DNA of 64,000 nucleotides from an uncultured Saprospiraceae bacterium (lineage in GTDB: Bacteria > Bacteroidota > Bacteroidia > Chitinophagales > Saprospiraceae), in the NCBI GenBank assembly GCA_937981555.1, contig CALJOK010000015.1, forward strand, positions 62,001 through 126,000, read 5' to 3'. Positions 1 through 7,599 of the stretch are shown here, piece by piece. The notes beneath the pieces are model-generated. The model had not been told where the DNA came from. It did not search any database and saw only the letters and a list, made by a program, of their open reading frames with translations. Positions within the stretch are counted from its first letter, which is position 1, and every line of letters starts with the position of its first letter. A program made the position numbers and the translations under genes.

Positions 1-2450
1 TAACTCAACCTAACCAAGGTAGTAATGATAATGTAGATAGTGATCCTGCAGTAATGCAAGGCACTAATGACGCTATGACTGATGTTTTCACCGTAAACGA
101 AGGAGATGAAATTACTGATATTGATGCAGGATATTTTATCGGTTCTAAATTGACTGGTGTTACTTGGGAAGATACAAATGCTAACGGTATTCAAGATGCT
201 AATGAGCCAAATATTGATGGCGTAGTTATAATGTTATTAGATCAAGATGGAAACATGGTTGCTCAAACTACAACTTCTGGAAATGGAGTTTACACATTTG
301 ACAATTTAGCTCCTGGAGATTACAAAGTTAAATTCCCAATAGATACTAATATAGCAAGTACTGATTTCACTTTAACTACACCTAATCAAGGTGGTAATGA
401 TGATATTGATTCTGATGCAGTTCCTATGACTGATGGTTCTGGTAATTCAATGACTCAAATTGTTACTGTTTCTAATGGTCAAACTGTTAACAACTTAGAT
501 GCTGGATATTATGCTCCTGCTAAGCTTGGTAATAAAGTTTTTGAAGATACAAATGGTAACGGTATTCAAGATACTGATGAGCCAGGTATTGCTGGAGTAA
601 CGGTAATGTTATTAGATGAAGATGGCGTGATGATCGATTCAAAAATTACAAATGCAAATGGAATTTATAAGTTTATCGATTTGGTTCCTGGTACTTACAA
701 AATTAAGTTCCCTATCGATGCTACTATTGCTGGAAATGATTTTACATTGACTACACCAGATCAAGGTACTAATGATAACTTAGACTCTGATGCAGTTCCT
801 ATGTCTGATGGTTCTGGAAATGCTATGAGTGAGTTTGTTACTTTAGAATCAGGAGATAATAATAACTCTGTTGATGCTGGATACTACATCCCAGCTTCTC
901 TTGGAAACTATGTTTTCAACGATAAGAACCAAGACGGAATTCAAAATGGAGATGATACAGGAATTGATGGAATAATTGTAATGTTATTAGATGCTGATGG
1001 AAATATGGTAGCTCAAACTACTACAGTAGATGGAGGTTATTATGAATTCTCAGATTTAGTACCAAGTACTTACAAAGTCAAATTCCCAAGTTCAATCTCA
1101 AATGAGATTACACTTTATGAAGATTGTGATTATGCAGGAACTGAATTACAGTTAGGTGTTGGTGAATATCCAAATATTTCAAATTTAGGATTTTCAAATG
1201 ATGCACTTTCTTCAATTAAAATTCCTACTGGGTTAAAAGTAACATTATATCAACATTATGACTTTGGAGGAACATCTATTGAACTTACCGCTGATGATAA
1301 TTGCTTGACTAACTTTAATGAAATTGTATCTTCTTTGAAAATCGAAGAAATTTCAGATCCAGTAAATCCATACATACTTACACTTGAAAATAACGGAGGA
1401 GATGACAATTTAGATAGTGATGCCGTTCCTATGAACGATGGTTCTGGTAATGCAATGAGTCAACTAGTAGACTTAAAATCAGGAGATACAAATGAAACGG
1501 TAGATGCTGGTTACATTGAACTTGCAAAAATTGGAGATAGAGTTTTCCAAGATGTTAATGAAAATGGAATTCAAGATAATGACGATATAGCATACACAGA
1601 TGTAAATATTATGTTATTCGGAACTGATATTTTTGGAAATACTATTAACGAAACTACCACTACAGATGAAGATGGTTTCTATGAATTTGCAAATGTAGTT
1701 CCTGGAGATTACGAATTGAAATTTACTTCTAATCAAATCGCTTTCATTCCAACTGTTAAAGATTTCTCTAGCAATGGATTTGACGAAGTAGATAGTGATA
1801 TTTACCAGACTAGCGGTCGAACTGATGTGATTACAGTAAATACAGGAGATGTTAATATTACTATTGATGCAGGATTTATTTTTGATGCAAGTCTTCCTGT
1901 TCAATTAATCAGCTTCGAAGCTCAATTAGTTAACGGAAGCCAAGTATTACTTAAATGGGCAACTGCTTCTGAAATTAACAACAGACACTTTGTAGTAGAA
2001 AGATCAGTAGATGGAAATGACTTCAGACCAATTGGATTAGTGGAAGGAAATGGAACAACTAACTTGGTTAATCATTATTCTTTGGACGATACAGATCCTT
2101 TCTACGGAGCTAATTACTACAGATTGAAACAAGTAGATTACAATGGAGATTCTGAATATTCTCAAATCGAAACGGTAATCGTTTCTGGAGATGATATTCC
2201 TGATGTGATTGTTTATCCTAATCCAGTTATACATACTACAACTTTGAGAGTAGTGACTCCTTTCGAAACTGATGCTCAAATAGAGATCATCAGCCAGTCT
2301 GGAAAGATCATCAAAGTAATAACAATGGAAGCTGGATCAAACAGCAAACAATTAGATTTATCTGATTACACAGCTGGAATCTACTACGCTTATATCAACT
2401 ACAACGGACATAGAACACTAGTTCATAATATCGTAAAAGTGGATGAATAA
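1..2450 (+). CDS. SdrD B-like repeat protein with nested beta/gamma-crystallin domain and T9SS type A sorting domain (5' truncated)
   Basis: The reading frame is open from base 3, so the gene starts upstream of the window. It holds the end of one repeat and then four SdrD B-like repeats of about 120 residues (roughly nt 141-500, 516-880, 892-1515, 1524-1890), each with a DxNxNGIQD-type calcium-loop motif, a MLLDxDG strand and an NDxxDSDAVPM end. The third repeat is interrupted at about nt 1105-1356 by a beta/gamma-crystallin-like domain with two Ca-binding-type motifs, NDALSS and NEIVSS. After the repeats comes a segment seen before many T9SS tails (LPVQLISFEA), then a type A sorting domain starting at VIVYPNPV near nt 2206. 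Inferred role: a large exported, surface-attached or released adhesin or matrix protein that probably binds calcium. The substrate is unknown. Confidence 0.85.
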   Translation, partial: TQPNQGSNDNVDSDPAVMQGTNDAMTDVFTVNEGDEITDIDAGYFIGSKLTGVTWEDTNANGIQDANEPNIDGVVIMLLDQDGNMVAQTTTSGNGVYTFDNLAPGDYKVKFPIDTNIASTDFTLTTPNQGGNDDIDSDAVPMTDGSGNSMTQIVTVSNGQTVNNLDAGYYAPAKLGNKVFEDTNGNGIQDTDEPGIAGVTVMLLDEDGVMIDSKITNANGIYKFIDLVPGTYKIKFPIDATIAGNDFTLTTPDQGTNDNLDSDAVPMSDGSGNAMSEFVTLESGDNNNSVDAGYYIPASLGNYVFNDKNQDGIQNGDDTGIDGIIVMLLDADGNMVAQTTTVDGGYYEFSDLVPSTYKVKFPSSISNEITLYEDCDYAGTELQLGVGEYPNISNLGFSNDALSSIKIPTGLKVTLYQHYDFGGTSIELTADDNCLTNFNEIVSSLKIEEISDPVNPYILTLENNGGDDNLDSDAVPMNDGSGNAMSQLVDLKSGDTNETVDAGYIELAKIGDRVFQDVNENGIQDNDDIAYTDVNIMLFGTDIFGNTINETTTTDEDGFYEFANVVPGDYELKFTSNQIAFIPTVKDFSSNGFDEVDSDIYQTSGRTDVITVNTGDVNITIDAGFIFDASLPVQLISFEAQLVNGSQVLLKWATASEINNRHFVVERSVDGNDFRPIGLVEGNGTTNLVNHYSLDDTDPFYGANYYRLKQVDYNGDSEYSQIETVIVSGDDIPDVIVYPNPVIHTTTLRVVTPFETDAQIEIISQSGKIIKVITMEAGSNSKQLDLSDYTAGIYYAYINYNGHRTLVHNIVKVDE

Positions 2451-2464
2451 GAGATTATCAAGCA

Positions 2465-2504
2465 TAAAATGTTCTCAGAACAGTAAGTTTCAACGAACAT
2501 TTTA
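2465..2504. repeat. Hairpin, 10-bp perfect stem
   Basis: TAAAATGTTC (2465-2474) pairs exactly with GAACATTTTA (2495-2504) across a 20-nt loop, 15 nt after the preceding stop. It has no good T-tract, so it may stabilise the 3' end of the transcript ahead of the terminator at 2552. Confidence 0.5.
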
Positions 2505-2551
2505 TACTAGTTCAATTACTTAAAAATTCATTTTAGGATTGCTCTTTTGGA

Positions 2552-2588
2552 AAACGGTTATCCCTAAATTCAGGGATGACCGTTTTTT
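2552..2588 (+). terminator. Rho-independent terminator
   Basis: The arms AAACGGTTATCCCT and AGGGATGACCGTTT form a near-perfect stem with an AAATTC loop, followed by a run of T. It lies about 100 nt after the repeat-protein stop and is on the right strand to end that transcript. Confidence 0.8.
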
Positions 2589-3014
2589 TCTTCTTTTTTC
2601 TAAAGAAAAATAATACATAACAACAAAATTACATATCACAAAAACAACTAAAAACCTCCTAAAACGCTACATTCTAGCCCATCTAAATTCTATTTTGTTT
2701 TTATAAAAAATTGGAAGAACAACCAGATATTATAAAATAAAAAATCTACAACTCACTTACAGTTAAGTAATTACATTTCCCATCTTAACAATTCAAGTTT
2801 TCACAAAAAAATTAAATTAAAACAAATAATTAATTTAATTCGTGACTTTTCAACAATTGTCTTGTCACAATTGTGAATTAATAATTGCAAAAAATGGATT
2901 TTGTTTCACATTTTTTGTATTTTATAATTGAACATATTTTCAAACACCCTGCTTCAAAAAGATAGAACATATCAATCAATCTTTTAACAGGCAAACACTA
3001 AAAATTATCATCCC
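2589..3014. other. AT-rich intergenic region upstream of the basic secreted protein
   Basis: No open frame with gene-like features is visible. The stretch is extremely AT-rich. The only element I can support is the promoter at 2901-2930. That would give an untranslated leader of about 75-80 nt before the ATG at 3015. Confidence 0.5.
2901..2930 (+). promoter_or_regulatory. Candidate Bacteroidota promoter for the basic secreted protein
   Basis: TTG at 2901-2903 is followed after 19 nt by TATAATTG at 2923-2930, one mismatch from the Bacteroidota TAnnTTTG -7 element. Spacing and strand fit the gene starting at 3015. AT-rich sequence makes chance matches possible. Confidence 0.4.
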
Positions 3015-3539
3015 ATGAAGTATCTAAGCTTATTAGTACTCTTCACCTGCCTTTCACTTCAATTTGGATTTTCCCAAGTTAAAAAACAATTTCTCGATAA
3101 CAAGAGTTCCAAAACCACAGTCGTCATCAAAGAAGATGCTGCTAGCGATATGGACATTCTTAACTCCCAGTTTGATCTTAACTCAATTGGAATGGGGCAA
3201 GAAATTAGAATTACAACGCAACAAGATCCTCCAAAACAACCTAAGGCAGAAGTAGCATTAGCAGAGGTTCCTTTAGCTGAAGTACCAAAAAAAATAGTAA
3301 CTCCTAAAGGTAAAAAAATAGTAAAAAAAGCTGCTGCAAAAAAAGTAGTCAAAGAAAGAAGAATGCCTGCTAGAGCGGTTGCAACTATGCCACGGACTAA
3401 GGAAAAACCAACAGAAATTTATTACAAAGGAATTGGAAAATCTTCTACGAAAAAAGTGAAGATGAAAAAACGAAAATTGGTTAAAAGAAAAAAAATAAGA
3501 AAACGAAAACGACGAAAAGTTCGTTGCTACAGCTTCTAA
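3015..3539 (+). CDS. Secreted, extremely basic hypothetical protein
   Basis: 174 residues. Residues 1-20 form a signal peptide ending near FGFSQ. The mature part has an AEVALAEVPLAEVP repeat around residue 80, then a tail in which Lys and Arg dominate (for example KKRKLVKRKKIRKRKRRK near the C-terminus) before a final RCYSF. No catalytic motif or known domain is recognised. The composition suggests binding to an anionic partner such as DNA, teichoic-like polymer, lipopolysaccharide or acidic polysaccharide, but this is inference. Gene-specific signals support it as real: a promoter-like sequence upstream and a strong terminator one base after the stop. It stands alone, with no operon partner. 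Confidence 0.7.
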   Translation: MKYLSLLVLFTCLSLQFGFSQVKKQFLDNKSSKTTVVIKEDAASDMDILNSQFDLNSIGMGQEIRITTQQDPPKQPKAEVALAEVPLAEVPKKIVTPKGKKIVKKAAAKKVVKERRMPARAVATMPRTKEKPTEIYYKGIGKSSTKKVKMKKRKLVKRKKIRKRKRRKVRCYSF

Positions 3540-3540
3540 A

Positions 3541-3579
3541 AAAAAAGCCCTTGTTCAATATTGAGCAAGGGCTTTTTTT
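3541..3579 (+). terminator. Rho-independent terminator
   Basis: AAAAAAGCCCTTGTTCAA and TTGAGCAAGGGCTTTTTT pair with one mismatch and end in a T run. The stem starts one base after the stop at 3539. The same AAGCCCTT stem core is reused in terminators at 4688 and 29321. Confidence 0.85.
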
Positions 3580-3590
3580 AGATCGCTGCG

Positions 3591-3746
3591 CTGTCAGGGG
3601 TGAGGTTGGTCGCTGTGCTCTTGTTCAGGAGTCAGGGGCTTCTTGTTTTCCCCAATGTGTCAACTTTTGAATTTTCAAAAAGCGGGTTTGACACAAAGCC
3701 CCTGACTCCTGACCAAAAGCACAACGGCCAACCTCACTCCTGACAG
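3591..3746. repeat. Long inverted repeat, 51-nt arms
   Basis: Arm 3591-3641 and arm 3696-3746 are reverse complements over 51 nt with five mismatches by hand count. The loop begins and ends with a second inverted repeat, TGTGTCAA (3656-3663) and TTGACACA (3688-3695), so almost the whole 156-nt segment can fold into one hairpin. It is noticeably more G+C-rich than the surrounding DNA and codes for nothing. It resembles a miniature transposable or REP-like element, without recognised transposase ends. Confidence 0.8.
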
Positions 3747-3758
3747 TTATTTTTTTAT

Positions 3759-3766
3759 TAATTTTG
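3759..3766 (+). promoter_or_regulatory. -7 promoter element of miaA (TAATTTTG)
   Basis: TAATTTTG matches the Bacteroidota -7 consensus TAnnTTTG exactly and ends only 4 nt before the miaA ATG at 3771, which would make the transcript leaderless or nearly so. No clear TTG is present at the -33 position. Confidence 0.4.
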
Positions 3767-3770
3767 CCAC

Positions 3771-4679
3771 ATGTCAAAAAATAAATTTCTCATCGTAGTC
3801 GGAGGAGCAACTGCCACAGGCAAAACTGCAACAGGAATTCAGTTAGCTCAACATTTTGAGACTGAAATTCTATCTTGTGACTCTCGTCAATTTTATCGAG
3901 AAATGACCATCGGTACCGCTAAACCTACAGCTGAAGAATTGGCTGCCGCACCTCATCATTTTATCAATTTACTTTCTATTGAAGAGGATTATAATGTCGG
4001 CGATTTTGAAAGGGATGCTATAAAATTATTGGACAAAATATTTTTGGAAAAAGATGTAGCGCTACTCGTTGGTGGTTCTGGATTATTTATTCGAGCGCTT
4101 TGTGATGGGTTGGATGAGTTTCCCAAAATACCGATTGAAGTGAGAAATGAAGTGCAAAGCATTTTTGAAAAGGAAGGACTCGAAGCACTTCAAGCAGCTG
4201 TAAAAATAGCTGATCCAATTTATTTTGAAAAAGTAGATCAACAAAATCCAGTTAGATTAATGCGAGCGTTAGATGTCATCAAAGCAACTGGAAAACCTTT
4301 TTCTTCTTTTCAAAATCAAAAAAAGAAACCACGCAATTTTATTCCAATTTATTTAAATGTGGTCATGGATAGGGAGCAACTTTACGATCGAATTAATCGC
4401 AGAGTTGACTTGATGCTAGAAGCAGGACTGCTCAAAGAAGCTAAAAGCCTTTTTCCACATAAAGAAAAAAATAGTTTACAAACTGTTGGTTATCAAGAAT
4501 TTATGTCTTATTTCGAAGAAAAAACAACATTGGAAGAAGCTATCGAATTAGTCAAACGAAACTCCAGACGTTATGCAAAAAGACAAATGACTTGGTTTAG
4601 AAAAGAAGATCATTGGGGAAGTTTTCAAGCGAATGAGATTGAAAAAATGATTGAATATGTCAAAAACAAAATGAACTAA
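3771..4679 (+). CDS. miaA: tRNA dimethylallyltransferase
   Basis: 302 residues, the normal length for MiaA. It transfers a dimethylallyl group to N6 of A37 in tRNAs that read codons starting with U. Visible family marks are the P-loop GATATGKT (residues 11-18), the SCDSRQFYREMTIGTAKP segment (about 34-51) typical of MiaA, LVGGSGLFIRAL (about 98-109) and VGYQEF (about 241-246) followed by the RRYAKRQMTWFR tail. The enzyme is cytoplasmic. It stands alone between the 51-nt inverted repeat and a strong terminator. The start is set by the ATG directly after a TAnnTTTG element. Confidence 0.95.
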   Translation: MSKNKFLIVVGGATATGKTATGIQLAQHFETEILSCDSRQFYREMTIGTAKPTAEELAAAPHHFINLLSIEEDYNVGDFERDAIKLLDKIFLEKDVALLVGGSGLFIRALCDGLDEFPKIPIEVRNEVQSIFEKEGLEALQAAVKIADPIYFEKVDQQNPVRLMRALDVIKATGKPFSSFQNQKKKPRNFIPIYLNVVMDREQLYDRINRRVDLMLEAGLLKEAKSLFPHKEKNSLQTVGYQEFMSYFEEKTTLEEAIELVKRNSRRYAKRQMTWFRKEDHWGSFQANEIEKMIEYVKNKMN

Positions 4680-4687
4680 TCTCAATT

Positions 4688-4725
4688 AAAAAGCCCTTCC
4701 AAAATAAATATTGGAAGGGCTTTTT
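4688..4725. terminator. Bidirectional rho-independent terminator
   Basis: AAAAAGCCCTTCCAA (4688-4702) and TTGGAAGGGCTTTTT (4711-4725) form a perfect 15-bp stem. It sits between the convergent miaA and DoxX-type genes and has T runs on both strands, so it can serve both. Confidence 0.9.
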
Positions 4726-4751
4726 GCTTTTTATAAAAAAAGAGAAATCAA

Positions 4752-6236
4752 TTATTTAATAAATTCCGCTTTCACTTCATCGAAGTTCGGCAGTTGTTTA
4801 TAATGCCATTTTTGCACTACCTTCCCATCTTTTAACAATACAATTCCGGGATTGGAACGAACGATAGTTTTCAATAAAATATCATCTGCCATGTAAATTG
4901 GATAAGTCGATTTGATCTCTTCTCTAAAATCACTAATCACAGACTCCCCTGCTCCACCGGCAATAGCGTAAACTTTTACTCCTGCTTTTTGAGCAGCCTC
5001 TGCAAATGGATTCACCAAACCTTCGAAGCGGTTTTTATAGTCAGATTTGAAGACATAATCAGTAACCGTTTCTTCGTGACTAGTTATTTGGTCTACCTTT
5101 TTTTCCATTTGAAAATCAGCTCCTGCTGCTGCCATTCCTGTTGTATCTACCAACCAAGTTGTATCAGCAACTGCAATGGTCTTTTCCCCTTGCGTGTAGC
5201 CTAATTTATAACAAACATACATCAAGCTATATCCTTTTTCATTTAACAATTCTTCCGTCACATCATTTCCATTAGTATCTTCCACAGAGAATTCGCTGAT
5301 TTTTGAATGTGGAATTTCAGGTTCGTCCGTCACTTGTTTCATCTCAAATTTATCCTTCGGGAAATTCTTGTATTGTTTGATATATTCTGCTTCACTCAAG
5401 CTTGTTATTTCTCCAGTTTCATTATTCGTATAAACATAATTAGTCGGCGCATTCATCATGGATTCTTCTTCCAGAACTTTTTGATCTCGAATATTTACAT
5501 CAACTGCAAATGGTCTAAAATCATTGCCAGGAATATCCCAAACGAAATTACTCACTCCATATAACGTAAATAAAGCTATACTCGCCACAGTAATAATATC
5601 TCTCGTTTTTTGGTTAAAAATCGAATGCATTTCTTTTGTCTTAAAAAGAAATATAAACGCAGGAACTAGCAAGGCTAAATCTTTTTTGAAAGAAGTAAAT
5701 GGCTCTAATTTTATAAAATCACCAAAGCACCCACAATCTTGTACTTTCATATTATTTTTATCAAAAACGCCCCAATCGCCAAAAGTAAAAAAGTTAACTC
5801 CTTCTGGAACATATCCTGTCAACGCAGTAAATCCAGTTAAGAAAGTAAAAAATACTACGATCCCGAAAAACAACCAAGCTGCCAATCGATTCTTCGCTCC
5901 CATAATCAACATGATCCCCAATACGATTTCTAACACAATTACAAATAAAGAAACAGCAACTGAATATTCAGAAAAGAATGGAAAAATTGGCGCAATAAAA
6001 GACATCCATGTTTCCGAAAAAGTAGATTCGAATTCTGTAAAATAATCTACTAACTTATAAGATGTCCCAAGTGGATCAGCTGCTTTTACCCATCCTGAAA
6101 AGATAAAAAACGCTCCACAAAAGTTTTGTAAATAACTGACCCAAAGGCTTTTATTTTGTTTGAAAACTTGAGAAGTGATTCCCGTTAAAAGAACTGAAAC
6201 AGCTGCTACCCAAATTACTATCGTCGTTAAAGTCAT
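4752..6236 (-). CDS. BT_3928-type DoxX/MauE family membrane protein with thioredoxin-like C-terminal domain
   Basis: 494 residues. The first ~210 residues hold about five membrane segments with the DoxX/MauE pattern: a NFCGAFFIFSGWVKAADP segment near residue 40 and a DCGCFGDF motif near 168, the cysteine pair typical of MauE-like proteins. After further hydrophobic segments, the region from about 320 to the end looks thioredoxin-like (SLMYVCYKLGY, YAIAGGAGESV, PGIVLLKDGKVVQKWHY), though no CxxC is left there. The architecture matches the Bacteroidota family called BT_3928. Its biochemical role is not established. A link to envelope redox or terpenoid-quinone chemistry is inference. It is transcribed alone. 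Confidence 0.75.
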   Translation of the reverse strand: MTLTTIVIWVAAVSVLLTGITSQVFKQNKSLWVSYLQNFCGAFFIFSGWVKAADPLGTSYKLVDYFTEFESTFSETWMSFIAPIFPFFSEYSVAVSLFVIVLEIVLGIMLIMGAKNRLAAWLFFGIVVFFTFLTGFTALTGYVPEGVNFFTFGDWGVFDKNNMKVQDCGCFGDFIKLEPFTSFKKDLALLVPAFIFLFKTKEMHSIFNQKTRDIITVASIALFTLYGVSNFVWDIPGNDFRPFAVDVNIRDQKVLEEESMMNAPTNYVYTNNETGEITSLSEAEYIKQYKNFPKDKFEMKQVTDEPEIPHSKISEFSVEDTNGNDVTEELLNEKGYSLMYVCYKLGYTQGEKTIAVADTTWLVDTTGMAAAGADFQMEKKVDQITSHEETVTDYVFKSDYKNRFEGLVNPFAEAAQKAGVKVYAIAGGAGESVISDFREEIKSTYPIYMADDILLKTIVRSNPGIVLLKDGKVVQKWHYKQLPNFDEVKAEFIK

Positions 6237-6599
6237 TTTTGTATTTTTTTTAAATCAAATTACAAACAGTCTAATTTTCGCAAATATAAAAATAAATTGT
6301 ATTGCAGGGGTAACTCCTAATCTTCGTTTTTCTACTAAAAAAATTAGTTGTTCTATTTTTGTTGAGTAATTTCGCCCCTTCGTACAAATATCTAACATTT
6401 AATTGTTCTCTTTGTTAATGAGAATTCAACTTTTGTTAATCACTTGTTAAATCTAAGGCTTCGTTTTTTTTCTACCAAATATGCACATAGGTGACCTAAG
6501 TTAAAAAAAAAAAAAAATTAAAACCTGTGTGACCTAGGTAGTAAAAAATTATTAACCTTATTTCAAATTAAAGCTTTATAACAATCAACTTACATTTCC
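6237..6599. other. Divergent intergenic region with promoter-like elements and a degenerate repeat
   Basis: For the minus-strand gene ending this gap at 6236, CAAATATA at 6281-6288 reads TATATTTG on that strand, a perfect TAnnTTTG -7 element. No good -33 element is seen. Around 6482-6540, CACATAGGTGACCTAAG and CCTGTGTGACCTAGG flank a run of about 15 A, a degenerate inverted/direct repeat carrying TGACCTA twice. No gene is visible. Confidence 0.4.
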
Positions 6600-7475
6600 A
6601 TGCAAACCTTAATCATCTGCATTTTAACCAATACGGTAATCGGTTTTATTTTCAAAATGTTTCCAAAATATGGAGTTAACACTTTGCAAGCCATTGTTGT
6701 CAATTATTTCGTCTGTGTTGCTATGGCAGGTTTTGTGCTCGGAGAATTTCCTATCATTTCTAACGTACATCAAACCGAGTGGTTTCCTTTCGCACTCTTT
6801 TTAGGATTTATTTTTATCACAGGTTTTAATATCACCGCACTTAGCTTTCAGAAATTAGGCGTAACGCTGACAACGATTATGCAAAAGATGTCTTTACTTT
6901 TGACTGTTCCTGTTTCTATTTGGATGTACAACGAAGATATTAATGCTTGGAAAGTATTTGGTTTATTGGCAGGTTTGATTGCTATTTATTTGACTAACCA
7001 ACCCAATAAAGAAGAATTAGATAAAGCGAAGAACTTACCAAAATGGATGATCATCTTACCTATAATTGTTTGGTTGATTTCAGTTTGCATCGAGACAGTT
7101 TTACAATATGTGGAAATTAAAATTTTAGGAGGAATGGGTGGTTTGAATTTCGTAGCTACTCTTTTTGGAATCGCAGGGACGCTTGGTTTAATCTCAGTAA
7201 TTGTTGGATTGGCTTCTGGCCGCTTAGTTTTTTCCTATAAAAATATAATTGCAGGAATCGTGTTGGGTGTTCCTAATTTCTTTTCTATTTATTTGATTAT
7301 TGTAGCGATTTCAGAAGGCTGGGAAGGATCTAAATTTTTTCCTTACAATAATATTTCAATCATTGCTTTATCGGCTGTAATCGCGTATTTATTTTTTAGT
7401 GAAAAATTATCAAAGGTGAATATGGCTGGAGTTGCATTGGCGATTTCGGCGATTTGGATGATTTCGATGGGATAG
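6600..7475 (+). CDS. EamA-like (DMT superfamily) permease
   Basis: 291 residues with about ten evenly spaced hydrophobic segments and short loops, the layout of drug/metabolite transporters of the EamA type. The segment GVTLTTIMQKMSLLLTVPVS (about 100-119) followed by IWMYNEDINAWKVFGLLAGL and the matching end FFSEKLSKVNMAGVALAISA in the second half reflect the internal duplication of the family. It is an inner membrane protein. The substrate cannot be told from sequence. It stands alone. The stop codon runs directly into the arm of a 36-nt inverted repeat shared with the convergent lptD. Confidence 0.75.
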   Translation: MQTLIICILTNTVIGFIFKMFPKYGVNTLQAIVVNYFVCVAMAGFVLGEFPIISNVHQTEWFPFALFLGFIFITGFNITALSFQKLGVTLTTIMQKMSLLLTVPVSIWMYNEDINAWKVFGLLAGLIAIYLTNQPNKEELDKAKNLPKWMIILPIIVWLISVCIETVLQYVEIKILGGMGGLNFVATLFGIAGTLGLISVIVGLASGRLVFSYKNIIAGIVLGVPNFFSIYLIIVAISEGWEGSKFFPYNNISIIALSAVIAYLFFSEKLSKVNMAGVALAISAIWMISMG

Positions 7476-7599
7476 TTTTTTGCCGCAGATTGGGCTGATT
7501 TTTATGATTAATATGATTTCTCTTTTTGCATAATCTTTATTTCACATCTTGGGTACTCATACATAATCATAAAAACCAGCCCAATCTGCGGCAAAAAAT
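7475..7599. repeat. Inverted repeat with 36-nt arms filling a convergent gap
   Basis: Arm 7475-7510 and arm 7564-7599 are reverse complements over 36 nt with two mismatches. The core is TTTTTTGCCGCAGATTGGGC. Each arm touches the stop codon of one of the convergent genes, so the element fills the entire gap and gives both transcripts a long 3' hairpin. The GCCGCAGATT core resembles a motif also in the outer arms at 42033-42302. Confidence 0.85.

Noticed and set aside
54-1900. Tandem DNA repeats as a mobile or CRISPR-like array.
   Set aside because: The repeats are about 360 nt long, in frame and diverged, which fits protein domain repeats, with no spacers or conserved short DNA repeat.
5524-6045. 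173-residue plus-strand frame opposite the DoxX-type gene.
   Set aside because: Composition mirrors the opposite strand of membrane segments. No start signal or family resemblance.
6494-6530. Poly-A run between TGACCTA repeats as a transposon end.
   Set aside because: No target duplication, no transposase and imperfect arms. Listed only in the intergenic description.
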